The notes: generated from the letters alone by a model not told the origin. A stretch of DNA of 64,000 nt from Parvibaculum lavamentivorans DS-1 (GCF_000017565.1 NC_009719.1:1736001-1800000), one strand, 5' to 3'; shown: positions 18,092 to 26,854, counted from the stretch's first letter. Made by a program: numbers and translations.

Positions 18092-18613
18092 ATGAGCCTC
18101 AGGACCCTCACCCCCGAAGAAGCGAAGGCGATGGCCGCGCGCGGCGCCGTCATCGTCGACATACGCGAGCCGGACGAGTTCGCCCGCGAGCATATTCCGG
18201 GCGCAGTCAATGAGCCGCTCTCGAAGCTTGGCGGCCATCCGGCCGCCGCGGGCGCGGGCATCGTCGTCTATCACTGCAAATCCGGCATGCGCACCAAAGC
18301 CAATGCCGCGAAGCTCGCCGCCCCGGAAAGCTGCGAAGCCTATATACTCGAAGGCGGGATCGATGCCTGGAAGGCGGCGAAGCTGCCCGTCGCGGCCGAT
18401 GCCGCGCAGCCCCTCGAGCTGATGCGCCAGGTGCAGATCGCGGCGGGCTCGCTCGTCTTGCTCGGTGTGGCGCTCGGCGCGGGCGTGCATCCGGGCTTCT
18501 ACGCGCTTTCGGCTTTCGTCGGCGCGGGCCTCGTCTTTGCCGGCGTCTCCGGCTTTTGCGGCATGGCGCGCTTCCTCACGGCTATGCCGTGGAACCGGGC
18601 GCTGCGCGCCTGA
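18092..18613 (+). CDS. Rhodanese-DUF2892 fusion protein
   Basis: A 173-residue sulfurtransferase. Residues 1-100 form a rhodanese domain with active-site C62 in HCKSGMRT and the entry motif VDIREPDEF. Residues 110-165 form two membrane helices ending FCGMARFLTAMPWN, the DUF2892 pattern. The domain is thus tethered to the inner membrane. It lies 34 nt after the bigR-like gene and is probably co-transcribed, handling persulfide sulfur together with the divergent dioxygenase. Confidence 0.88.
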   Translation: MSLRTLTPEEAKAMAARGAVIVDIREPDEFAREHIPGAVNEPLSKLGGHPAAAGAGIVVYHCKSGMRTKANAAKLAAPESCEAYILEGGIDAWKAAKLPVAADAAQPLELMRQVQIAAGSLVLLGVALGAGVHPGFYALSAFVGAGLVFAGVSGFCGMARFLTAMPWNRALRA

Positions 18614-18623
18614 GGGCGGCTCT

Positions 18624-19889
18624 TCAGGCCGCCCTTATCCCCGCTTCAATCGTATCCTCGACCGTTCTGAGGCCCGGCCGCGCGGCGGAAACCAGCACTG
18701 CCATGTTGCCCGGCAGATGTTCGTTCTTCCACATCTTGGTATGCGCCAGCGGAATATCCGCCCACGGAAGCACCTCCGACATGCAGGGGTCGATGCGCCG
18801 TTCGATAACGAGCTGGTTCGCCGCGCTCGCCTGTTTCAGATGCGCGAAATGCGAACCTTGAATGCGCTTCTGGCGCATCCAGACGAAGCGTGCGTCGAAG
18901 GTGAGGTTGAAGCCCGTCGTACCGGCGCAGAAGACGACCATGCCGCCGCGCTTCGCCACCATGCAGGAAACCGGAAAGGTCGACTCGCCGGGGTGTTCGA
19001 ACACGATATCGGGGTCGACACCCTTGCCGGTGATGTCCCAGATTGCCTTGCCGAACTTGCGCGCCTCTTTCATGAAGTCGTTGAACTCCTCGGAGTTCAC
19101 TTTCGGCAACTGGCCCCAGCAATTGAAATTCTTTCTGTTGATGACGCCCTTCGCGCCCATCGACATCACGAAATCATGCTTGCTGTCGTCGGAAATAACG
19201 CCGATGGCATGGGCGCCGGCCGTCGCGCAGAGCTGCACCGCGAAGGAGCCGAGACCTCCGCTCGCGCCCCACACCAGAACGTTCTGTCCGGGCGAAAGGA
19301 TGTGCGGGCGGTGGCCGAAGAGCATGCGGTAGGCCGTCGCTAATGTCAGTGTGTAGCAGGCACTCTCTTCCCAGGTGAGGTGCTTCGGGCGCGGCATCAG
19401 CTGCTGCGATTGCACGCGGCAGAACTGCGCGAAAGAGCCGTCCGGCGTCTCGTAGCCCCAGATGCGCTGCGTCGGCGAGAACATCGGGTCGCCGCCATTG
19501 CATTCCTCGTCGTCGCCATCGTCCTGGTTGCAATGGATGACGACTTCGTCGCCGACCTTCCACCGCTTCACCTTGGCGCCAACCGCGTAGACGATGCCGG
19601 AAGCGTCCGAGCCTGCGATGTGATAGGGCAGCTTGTGAACGTCGAAGACGGAGATCGGCGTGCCAAGGCCCGCCCATACGCCATTGTAGTTGACGCCCGC
19701 CGCCATCACGAGAACGAGCACCTCGTTGCTGTCGATCTCCCATGTCGGCACGACCTCGACCTGCATCGCCTGCTGCGGCGGTCCCTGCCGGTCCCTGCGG
19801 ATCGTCCATGCATACATGTTTTTCGGCACATGACCGATGGGCGGTATCTCACCGACCTCGTAGAGATCTTTTTTCTCCGTATACGTCAT
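18624..19889 (-). CDS. ccr: Crotonyl-CoA carboxylase/reductase
   Basis: NADPH-dependent reductive carboxylation of crotonyl-CoA to (2S)-ethylmalonyl-CoA, the key step of the ethylmalonyl-CoA pathway. This medium-chain reductase of 421 residues has the N-terminus typical of Ccr (YEVGEIPPIGHVP, MYAWTIRRDRQGPP), the CoA/CO2 pocket segments GVNYNGVW and QGSHFAHL, and the NADPH loop WGASGGLGSFA. The insert HCNQDDGDDEECNGGDPMF (in two parts) separates Ccr from ordinary quinone reductases. The start is ATG at 19889. mcd and ecm lie elsewhere in the window. Confidence 0.96.
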   Translation of the reverse strand: MTYTEKKDLYEVGEIPPIGHVPKNMYAWTIRRDRQGPPQQAMQVEVVPTWEIDSNEVLVLVMAAGVNYNGVWAGLGTPISVFDVHKLPYHIAGSDASGIVYAVGAKVKRWKVGDEVVIHCNQDDGDDEECNGGDPMFSPTQRIWGYETPDGSFAQFCRVQSQQLMPRPKHLTWEESACYTLTLATAYRMLFGHRPHILSPGQNVLVWGASGGLGSFAVQLCATAGAHAIGVISDDSKHDFVMSMGAKGVINRKNFNCWGQLPKVNSEEFNDFMKEARKFGKAIWDITGKGVDPDIVFEHPGESTFPVSCMVAKRGGMVVFCAGTTGFNLTFDARFVWMRQKRIQGSHFAHLKQASAANQLVIERRIDPCMSEVLPWADIPLAHTKMWKNEHLPGNMAVLVSAARPGLRTVEDTIEAGIRAA

Positions 19890-19960
19890 ATTTGCCTCGC
19901 TCGCTCAGGTGCCGCTTTGGCGCGGATCATTGGCATTTGACGCTGCGGATGCAAGGGTAT

Positions 19961-20023
19961 TTTGCGGTGCAATATCAAAAGGCCGGGGCCGGAAGGCCGG
20001 AATTCCGCCAGTTATTTGCGGTG
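19961..20023. promoter_or_regulatory. Repeated TTTGCGGTG boxes between ccr and the diiron gene
   Basis: TTTGCGGTG occurs at 19961-19969 and again at 20015-20023. The first copy forms the small palindrome TTGC-GGT-GCAA (19962-19972). Both lie in the 190-nt divergent intergenic region and could bind a regulator of ccr. No named regulator can be assigned. Confidence 0.4.
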
Positions 20024-20079
20024 GCGGGAAGGCAATTGCGGAGTTATACTACGCACATTGCACGGAGGAGGAGAGACCG

Positions 20080-21180
20080 ATGCAGAAAATCAAGGACACC
20101 TATGCATTAGCGCTGGAAGACAGCCACTGGTCCGTACCGCAGAATTTCGATGCGATGTTCAACTGGAACTACGACCCCGAACGCAACGCGATGATGGGCC
20201 TCTATCGCAAGGGCGTCGAGATGCAGTGGGACGCGAACGAGCGTCTCGACTGGTCCCAGGAACTCGACGAAGACAATCCCGAACAATTGCCCGACGAGAT
20301 GCTGCCGATCAACGGCATGGCGCAGTTCGAGAAGATGTCGCGCAAGGAGAAGGCCAATGTGCGCAAGCATTTTCAGGCCTGGCAGCTTTCGCAATTCATG
20401 CAGGGCGAACAGGGTGCGCTGATCTGCACGGCGAAGATCGTCACGCAGGTGCCGGACATGGACTCGAAGTTCTATGCCTCGACGCAGGTGATCGACGAGG
20501 CGCGCCATGTCGAGAGCTACAAGCGGTTGCTCGAAAAATTCCAGCTTGCCTATCCGATGACAAAGCCGCTGCAGGACCTGATCGAGCAGACGCTGCTCGA
20601 TAGCCGCTGGGACATGACCTATCTCGGCATGCAGGTCGTGATCGAGGGGCTGGCGCTCGCGTCCTTCGCGCAGATACGCGACAATGCGCAGAACCCGCTT
20701 GCCGCGGCGGTGAATGCGTATGTGATGCAGGATGAAAGCCGCCATGTCGCTTTCGGGCGCTTGGCGCTGCGCGACTATTATCCGCAGCTCACCGAAAAGG
20801 AACGCGACGAGCGCGAGGAGTTCCTGCTCGAAGCGAGTTACCTCATGCGCGACCGTTTCGACGCGGTCGAGGTTTGGAAAAATCTCGGCCTCGATCCCGT
20901 CGCCTGCGGCGAGCATATGTATAATTCGGGCTTCATGACGAAGTTCCGTTCGTCGCTCTTCCAGCGCATCGTGCCCATCGTCAAGGATGTCGGCCTCTGG
21001 GGCCCGCGCATCCGCAAGGGCTATGAGGAGATGGGCGTCATGGACTACGCCAATCAGGATGTCGATCAGATGCAGTCCGACGACGAAAGCATCGCGCTCG
21101 AGTTCGATGCCCGCCGCCGCCACATCGAGAGCATGGCGGCGCGCGCAAATGGCATGACGGCGACGGCCGCCGCCGACTGA
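20080..21180 (+). CDS. Ferritin-like diiron protein, function unknown
   Basis: A 366-residue helical protein with complete diiron ligands: E110, E140 and H143 in DEARHVESY, E189, and E219 and H222 in DESRHVAFG. This two-ExxH arrangement is that of ribonucleotide reductase R2, AurF-type N-oxygenases and related oxidases. I cannot name the substrate. The start MQKIKDTYA at 20080 has GGAGGAG upstream; the frame is open further upstream, but that stretch lacks coding character. It is divergent from ccr, and a strong terminator follows. Confidence 0.8.
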   Translation: MQKIKDTYALALEDSHWSVPQNFDAMFNWNYDPERNAMMGLYRKGVEMQWDANERLDWSQELDEDNPEQLPDEMLPINGMAQFEKMSRKEKANVRKHFQAWQLSQFMQGEQGALICTAKIVTQVPDMDSKFYASTQVIDEARHVESYKRLLEKFQLAYPMTKPLQDLIEQTLLDSRWDMTYLGMQVVIEGLALASFAQIRDNAQNPLAAAVNAYVMQDESRHVAFGRLALRDYYPQLTEKERDEREEFLLEASYLMRDRFDAVEVWKNLGLDPVACGEHMYNSGFMTKFRSSLFQRIVPIVKDVGLWGPRIRKGYEEMGVMDYANQDVDQMQSDDESIALEFDARRRHIESMAARANGMTATAAAD

Positions 21181-21215
21181 GCGTTAAATTCAGTTGCCGG
21201 CTACCATGTTGCGTG

Positions 21216-21255
21216 AGCGCCGGAACCATCGGGTTGGTTCCGGCGCTTTCGTTTC
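21216..21255 (+). terminator. Rho-independent terminator after the diiron gene
   Basis: Perfect 13-bp arms AGCGCCGGAACCA (21216-21228) and TGGTTCCGGCGCT (21235-21247) with a 6-nt loop, followed by TTCGTTTC. It is placed 35 nt after the diiron gene stop and could also serve the convergent BVMO transcript. Confidence 0.75.
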
Positions 21256-21263
21256 ATGCCGTC

Positions 21264-23084
21264 TCAGCGAAAGGCGAGACCGTCAAACTCTCCCGAGTTT
21301 CGCCAGCCTTCCAGATATTTGAAATAGGCCGTCGCGCCTGCCGGGTAGCCGACATTGTATTTGGCGGCGGGCCCTGCGGCCTTGCCTTCATTGTTGTAGT
21401 AGCCCGGCGTGCAGTCGGGGGAGCCGATCATCCGGCCCATGCCGGTTAGCAGCAGCGCCACCCATTCATCCTGCGCTTCCTTCGTCACTTCGATTTCCTT
21501 CGCGCCCTTCTTCTGTGCGTGGGAAATGATCGCGGCGATGGTCGCGCCCGCTTCGGTGAGATTGTGCGGCACGTTGGAAATGAGGTTCGCGCCTTGCGTC
21601 GGCTGCACGAAGAAGGCATTCGGAAAACCATGAACGTGGATGCCGTGCTTGGTGCGCATGCCCTCCGCCCAGGCTTCCGAGAGTTTCAACCCGTCGCGGC
21701 CCGTCAGGTCGAAGCCCGCGCGGCGCGTCCATTCGGTGCCGACTTCAAAGCCTGACGCATAGATGATGCAATCGACCTCATACTCGACGCCGGCGACGAC
21801 GAAGCCCTTCTCCGTGATCTTCTCGACGCCCTTGCCGTCCGTGTCGATGAGATGCGTGCCGGGCGTGTTGAACGACTGAAGATAAGCGTCGTGGAAGCAG
21901 GGGCGCTTGCAGAGCTGGCGATACCAGGCTTTCAGCTTCTGCGCCGTCTCCTTGTCGGCAACGATCTGATCCACGCGGGAACGGATTTCTTCCATCTTCT
22001 CGAAATCGGAATCCTCGAATGCCGCCATCATGTTTTCGGGCGTCATCTTGTCGCGCGGCAGTTCCATGATCCTGGCGCGGATGCGGCGCGAGAGGTCCGT
22101 CCAGCCGTCCTGCACCAGGTCTTCCTCGACGATGTCGCCGCCCTGGTTGGCGGTGAAATTTTCAAGCCAGCGTTTCTGCCAGCCCGGCGTGGCGATGGAG
22201 GCAAACCATTCGGGATCGAGCGGCTTGTTGGCGCGCACATCGACGGATGAGGGCGTGCGCTGGACGACATAGAGCGTCTTGCATGCCTTGGCGAGGTGCG
22301 GCACGGCCTGAACCGAGGTTGCGCCTGTGCCGATGATGGCGACGCGCTTGTCCGCGAGCTTTTCCATCAGCGCGCCCTTGGGGTCGCCGCCCGTGTAGTT
22401 GTAGTCCCAGCGGCTCGTATGAAACGAGTGGCCCTTGAAGCTCTCGATACCCGGAATGCCCGGCAGTTTCGGTACATGCAGGGGCCCGGTACCCATGCCG
22501 ACATAGTCTGCGGTGAAACGGTCGCCGCGATTTGTTTCGATCACCCAGCGCGATTGGTCCGCATCCCACGTCATGTTCTCGACTTCGGTGTGGAACAGCG
22601 CGTTCTCATAAAGCCCGTATTGTTTTCCGATGCGCTGGCACTGGGCGAGAATTTCCGGCGCGTGGGCGTATTTCTCGCTCGGCATATGGCCGGTTTCTTC
22701 GAGCAGCGGCATGTAGATCAGGGATGCCGTGTCGCATTGCGCGCCGGGATAGCGGTTCCAGTACCAGGTGCCGCCGAAGTCGCCGCCTTTCTCGATGATG
22801 CGCACATCGGTGATGCCCGCTTCATTGAGGCGTGCGCCCGTGACAAGACCGGCAAAGCCGCCGCCCACAAAAGCGAAAGTCACATGATCCGTTTTCGGCT
22901 CGCGTTCGGCGCGCGGCGTGTAGGGATCGTCGAGGTAATGCGCGAGCTGGTCCTTGATCTGGAGATATTGCTCGTTGCCATCGTCCCGCAGGCGCTTGTC
23001 GCGTTCCGCGCGGTAGCGTGCAAGCAGGGCTTCCTTGTCGATGGGCGTGCGGGCGGGCGCGGTGCTCTCGGTCGTCGTGGTCAT
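21264..23084 (-). CDS. Baeyer-Villiger-type flavin monooxygenase
   Basis: FAD/NADPH monooxygenase of 606 residues. The FAD site is GGGFAGL (residues 74-80), the BVMO fingerprint FKGHSFHTSRWDY spans 216-228, and the NADPH site is GTGATS at 252-257. The N-terminal extension RYRAERDKRLRDDGNEQY is seen in the long BVMOs, such as the steroid and cyclopentadecanone monooxygenase group, suggesting a bulky or long-chain ketone substrate. It would convert a ketone to an ester or lactone. It is convergent with the diiron gene. Confidence 0.92.
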   Translation of the reverse strand: MTTTTESTAPARTPIDKEALLARYRAERDKRLRDDGNEQYLQIKDQLAHYLDDPYTPRAEREPKTDHVTFAFVGGGFAGLVTGARLNEAGITDVRIIEKGGDFGGTWYWNRYPGAQCDTASLIYMPLLEETGHMPSEKYAHAPEILAQCQRIGKQYGLYENALFHTEVENMTWDADQSRWVIETNRGDRFTADYVGMGTGPLHVPKLPGIPGIESFKGHSFHTSRWDYNYTGGDPKGALMEKLADKRVAIIGTGATSVQAVPHLAKACKTLYVVQRTPSSVDVRANKPLDPEWFASIATPGWQKRWLENFTANQGGDIVEEDLVQDGWTDLSRRIRARIMELPRDKMTPENMMAAFEDSDFEKMEEIRSRVDQIVADKETAQKLKAWYRQLCKRPCFHDAYLQSFNTPGTHLIDTDGKGVEKITEKGFVVAGVEYEVDCIIYASGFEVGTEWTRRAGFDLTGRDGLKLSEAWAEGMRTKHGIHVHGFPNAFFVQPTQGANLISNVPHNLTEAGATIAAIISHAQKKGAKEIEVTKEAQDEWVALLLTGMGRMIGSPDCTPGYYNNEGKAAGPAAKYNVGYPAGATAYFKYLEGWRNSGEFDGLAFR

Positions 23085-23197
23085 CAGGCGTTTCCAATAT
23101 GATAATTTGTCAGTTTGTTTTTTCCTATTCTTCCGATCTTGCGGCGCGATGCAACGGAAACTGTGCGCGGCGGTGAAATTTGGCGGAAACCTACGAA

Positions 23198-23231
23198 AAA
23201 GCCGCTATGTGGCGTTCCACATAGCGGCTTT
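23198..23231 (-). terminator. Rho-independent terminator after the acyl-CoA dehydrogenase gene
   Basis: Perfect 15-bp arms AAAGCCGCTATGTGG and CCACATAGCGGCTTT around a 4-nt loop. On the minus strand it is followed by a run of five T, 30 nt after the acyl-CoA dehydrogenase stop. Confidence 0.88.
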
Positions 23232-23260
23232 CCTGTACGTGCCGGCTTGCCGGGCTGGGC

Positions 23261-24508
23261 TTACCAGAGGCCGTGTTTCTGCACCTCGGCGCGGCCCACC
23301 ACCATGTGATGGACTTCATCCGGACCATCGGCAAAACGCAGGTGGCGCATGTCGGTATACATGTCGGCCAGCGGCGTCCATTGCGAGATGCCGGCGGCGC
23401 CGTGCATCTGGATGGCCTGATCGATGATGAGGCAGACCTTCTCCGGCACCATCGCCTTCACGGCGCTCACATAGACGCGGGCTTCCTTGTTGCCCAGAAC
23501 GTCCATCGCCCTCGCGGCCTGAAGCACGGCGAGACGCATCGCATTGATTTCGATGCGGGCGCGCGAAATGATCTCGAGGTTTCCGCCGAGTTTCGCAATC
23601 GGCTTGCCGAAGGCTTCGCGCGTCGCGGCGCGCTTCACCATCAGTTCCAGCGCCTTCTCCGCCTTGCCGATCGAGCGCATGCAATGATGGATGCGGCCGG
23701 GGCCAAGGCGGACCTGGCTGATCTCGAAGCCGCGGCCCTCGCCGAGCAGGATGTTTTCCTTGGGCACGCGCACATTGTTGAAGCGGATATGCATGTGGCC
23801 GTGGGGCGCGTGGTCCTTGCCGAAGACTTTCATCGGCCCGAGAATTTCGACGCCGGGCGTGTCGATCGGTACGAGGATTTGCGACTGTTGCTTGCTGGGC
23901 GGTGCGTCCGGGCTCGTGCGCACCATTACGATCATGATCTTGCAGCGCGGGTCGCCGGCACCGGAAATATAGAACTTCTCGCCATTGATGACCCAGTCAT
24001 CGCCGTCAAGCACGGCGCTGGTGCGCACGTTCTTGGCGTCGGAGCTCGGCACATCGGGTTCGGTCATCGCATAGGCGGAACGGATTTCGCCGTTGAGGAG
24101 CGGCTCCAGCCACTTCTTCTTCTGCTCCGGCGTGCCGACGCGCTCCAGCACTTCCATGTTGCCCGTGTCGGGCGCGCTGCAATTGAGCGATTCCGATGCG
24201 AGCGGCGATTTGCCGAGTTCGACGGCGATATAGGCGTAGTCGAGATTGGTGAGGCCGGAACCGATTTCGGACTCAGGCAGGAAGAAGTTCCACAAGCCCG
24301 ATTCCTTCGCCTTGTTCTTTGCGCCTTCCAGCAGCTCAAGCTGGCGCGGATGCCAGCTCCAGCGATCGGTCTTTTCGTCCTGGAGGCGGAAGAACTCCTC
24401 CGTGATGGGATCGACGTTTTCGGCGATGTGTTTTTTCACAGCCGCCATCAGAGGCCGCGCCTCTTCCGACATGGCAAGCTGAAACAGGTCTTGATCTAGG
24501 TCTGACAT
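23261..24508 (-). CDS. Acyl-CoA dehydrogenase
   Basis: A 415-residue FAD enzyme introducing the alpha-beta double bond in an acyl-CoA. Visible are AYAMTEPDVPSSDA, NGEKFYISGAGD, FGKDHAPHGHMHI, AFGKPIAKLGG and MHGAAGISQWTPLA. The length and the HHCMRSIGKAEKAL segment recall the ACAD10/11-like group, which acts on long or branched (including 4-hydroxy) acyl chains. The start MSDLDQDLFQ at 24508 is conserved in style; the open frame extending to 25978 lies antisense to ecm and is spurious. It is divergent from ecm. Confidence 0.9.
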   Translation of the reverse strand: MSDLDQDLFQLAMSEEARPLMAAVKKHIAENVDPITEEFFRLQDEKTDRWSWHPRQLELLEGAKNKAKESGLWNFFLPESEIGSGLTNLDYAYIAVELGKSPLASESLNCSAPDTGNMEVLERVGTPEQKKKWLEPLLNGEIRSAYAMTEPDVPSSDAKNVRTSAVLDGDDWVINGEKFYISGAGDPRCKIMIVMVRTSPDAPPSKQQSQILVPIDTPGVEILGPMKVFGKDHAPHGHMHIRFNNVRVPKENILLGEGRGFEISQVRLGPGRIHHCMRSIGKAEKALELMVKRAATREAFGKPIAKLGGNLEIISRARIEINAMRLAVLQAARAMDVLGNKEARVYVSAVKAMVPEKVCLIIDQAIQMHGAAGISQWTPLADMYTDMRHLRFADGPDEVHHMVVGRAEVQKHGLW

Positions 24509-24632
24509 AAATTCTGTCCATTCATGGTGATTCAGTTCTGATCCGCGCAGGGTAGCGCGTTGCGGCGCCCGGCGAAATCTATTGCGGTGTCCGTCATGCC
24601 GTTTGCGGGCCTGCGGCCGCTGCTTGGCTCTT

Positions 24633-24659
24633 TTGCAGCGCAGCAAAGCCTGTGATAAT
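24633..24659 (+). promoter_or_regulatory. Possible promoter for ecm
   Basis: TTTGCA (24632-24637) and GATAAT (24654-24659) with a 16-nt spacer, 35 nt before the ecm start, in the 186-nt divergent region shared with the acyl-CoA dehydrogenase gene. The match is moderate only. Confidence 0.4.
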
Positions 24660-24694
24660 GGCATGACAAAGGTTTGTGGACGCGAGGTAAGGCG

Positions 24695-26698
24695 ATGAGC
24701 GGGAACGGTGGAAACGGCGCGGGCGGTCCGAAAAAGGACCAGCCCTGGATTTTCCGCACCTATGCCGGTCATTCGACGGCCAAGGCCTCGAACGAGCTTT
24801 ACCGGACGAACCTGTCGCGCGGCCAGACGGGCCTCTCGGTCGCCTTCGATCTGCCGACGCAGACGGGCTATGACAGCGATCATGTTCTGGCAAAAGGCGA
24901 GGTCGGCAAGGTCGGTGTGCCGGTCTCCCATATCGGCGACATGCGGGCGCTGTTCGACGGCATTCCCATGGAGCAGATGAACACCTCCATGACGATCAAC
25001 GCGACGGCGGCCTGGCTGCTGGCGCTCTATATCGCCGTCGCCGACGAGCATGGCGCGGACCGCGCGAAGCTTCAGGGCACGGTCCAGAACGATATCATCA
25101 AGGAATATCTCTCGCGCGGCACTTATGTGTTTCCGCCCGCGCCGTCGATGCGGCTGCTGACCGACGTCGTTTCCTACACCTACACGCAGGTGCCGAAGTG
25201 GAACCCCACCAATGTCTGCTCCTACCATCTGCAGGAAGCGGGCGCGACGCCGGTGCAGGAACTTGCCTTTGCGCTGGCGACCGCGCAGGCCGTGCTCGAC
25301 CGGGTGAAGGAAGGCGGGCAGGTGCCGGAAAAGGATTTTCCGCAGGTCGTCGGCCGCATCAGTTTCTTCGTCAATGCGGGCGTGCGCTTCATCACCGAGA
25401 TCGCGAAGATGCGCGCCTTTGTCGATCTCTGGGACGAGATTTGCCGCGACCGCTACGGCGTCGAGGATGCGAAGCTCCGCCGCTTCCGCTATGGCGTGCA
25501 GGTGAATTCGCTCGGCCTCACCGAGCAGCAGCCGGAAAACAACGTCTATCGCATACTGCTCGAAATGCTGGCCGTCACGCTGTCGAAGAATGCGCGTGCC
25601 CGTGCCGTGCAGCTTCCGGCATGGAACGAGGCGCTCGGCCTGCCGCGCCCGTGGGACCAGCAATGGTCGCTCCGCGCACAGCAGATCCTCGCCTATGAAA
25701 GTGACCTTCTCGAATATGGCGACATCTTCGACGGGTCGAAGGTGATGGATGCGAAGGTCGAGGCGCTGAAGGCGGAAGCGCGCGAGGAGCTTGCGCGCAT
25801 CGAGGAGATGGGCGGCGCGGTTGCCGCCGTCGAGAGCGCCTACATGAAAGAGCGCCTCGTCGAATCCAATTCCGCGCGGCTCGAAGAGATCGAAGCCGGG
25901 CGGCAGGTCGTGGTCGGCGTCAACAGATACGAGGAATCGGCGCCGTCGCCGCTCTCCACGGGTGCTGGCTCGATCCATGTGGTCGATGCGGGCGTCGAGG
26001 CGGAGCAGGTCGCGGCGCTGAAGAAGTGGCGCGAAACGCGCGACGCCGCCGCCGTCGAAGCCGCTCTTGCCGATCTTCGGCGCGCGGCGAAGGACGGGCG
26101 CAATATCATGGAGCCTTCGATCGTCTGCGCGAAGGCGGGCGTCACGACCGGCGAGTGGGGCGCGGCGCTGCGCGAGACCTTCGGCGAGTATCGCGCGCCG
26201 ACGGGTGTTTCACGCGCGGCGCGCAATGCACCCGGCGATCTCGATCCCGTGCGGGAGATGGTCAATGCCGTTTCGGCGAAGCTTGGGCGCCGTCTCAAAT
26301 TCCTTGTCGGCAAGCCCGGCCTCGACGGTCATTCCAATGGTGCCGAGCAGATTGCGGTTCGCGCCCGCGACAGCGGCATGGATGTCGTCTATGAGGGCAT
26401 TCGCCTGACGCCGGAACAGATCGTCCAGGCGGCGCTCGATGGCGAGGTCCATGTGGTCGGGCTCTCCATCCTGTCGGGCAGTCACGTGTCGCTGGTGGCG
26501 GATCTGATGGACCGCATGCGCGATGCCGGGCTCGCCAACATACCGGTGATCGTCGGCGGCATCATCCCGCCGGAGGATGAGGAGACGCTCCGCGCCGCCG
26601 GCGTCGCCGCGATCTACACGCCCAAGGATTTCCAGATCAACGACATCATGGCCGATGTGGTCCGCCTCGTGGACTACACCACCGAAGAGGCGGCGTGA
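24695..26698 (+). CDS. ecm: Ethylmalonyl-CoA mutase
   Basis: Adenosylcobalamin enzyme interconverting ethylmalonyl-CoA and methylsuccinyl-CoA. The 667 residues form a single chain. The N-terminal substrate barrel has RTYAGHSTAKASNELYR, GQTGLSVAFDLPTQTGYDSD (blocks), MNTSMTINATA and VQVNSLGLTEQQPENNVYR. The C-terminal cobalamin domain has DGHSNG near residue 543, the DxHxxG lower-ligand motif. Length and several of these blocks match Ecm better than the longer methylmalonyl-CoA mutase. ATG 24695 has GAGGTAAGG upstream. Its cofactor can come from the adenosyltransferase at 9745-10335. Confidence 0.94.
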   Translation: MSGNGGNGAGGPKKDQPWIFRTYAGHSTAKASNELYRTNLSRGQTGLSVAFDLPTQTGYDSDHVLAKGEVGKVGVPVSHIGDMRALFDGIPMEQMNTSMTINATAAWLLALYIAVADEHGADRAKLQGTVQNDIIKEYLSRGTYVFPPAPSMRLLTDVVSYTYTQVPKWNPTNVCSYHLQEAGATPVQELAFALATAQAVLDRVKEGGQVPEKDFPQVVGRISFFVNAGVRFITEIAKMRAFVDLWDEICRDRYGVEDAKLRRFRYGVQVNSLGLTEQQPENNVYRILLEMLAVTLSKNARARAVQLPAWNEALGLPRPWDQQWSLRAQQILAYESDLLEYGDIFDGSKVMDAKVEALKAEAREELARIEEMGGAVAAVESAYMKERLVESNSARLEEIEAGRQVVVGVNRYEESAPSPLSTGAGSIHVVDAGVEAEQVAALKKWRETRDAAAVEAALADLRRAAKDGRNIMEPSIVCAKAGVTTGEWGAALRETFGEYRAPTGVSRAARNAPGDLDPVREMVNAVSAKLGRRLKFLVGKPGLDGHSNGAEQIAVRARDSGMDVVYEGIRLTPEQIVQAALDGEVHVVGLSILSGSHVSLVADLMDRMRDAGLANIPVIVGGIIPPEDEETLRAAGVAAIYTPKDFQINDIMADVVRLVDYTTEEAA

Positions 26699-26758
26699 GC
26701 CTGAGACACACGGATCACATTCTCGCCATATTCCCATAATGTTTCCGCCGCATTGGAG

Positions 26759-26782
26759 TCCTTGAATGAGACAGTTCAAGGA
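26759..26782. repeat. Inverted repeat downstream of ecm
   Basis: TCCTTGAA-N8-TTCAAGGA, perfect 8-bp arms, 60 nt after the ecm stop and 119 nt before the next gene. It could be a weak terminator (TTTGG follows) or an operator for the downstream three-gene operon. Confidence 0.5.
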
Positions 26783-26854
26783 TTTGGCTGGCGGTGTTTC
26801 GATCGGACGTATTGATTTTCTGCGGACTCCGTTCCCGCCGTCACCGATGTTATA

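Noticed and set aside
24509-25978. Upstream extension of the acyl-CoA dehydrogenase frame to 905 residues
   Set aside because: It lies antisense to ecm, and its residues are Arg/His/Gln-rich as expected from a GC-rich mirror frame; the enzyme starts at MSDLDQDL.
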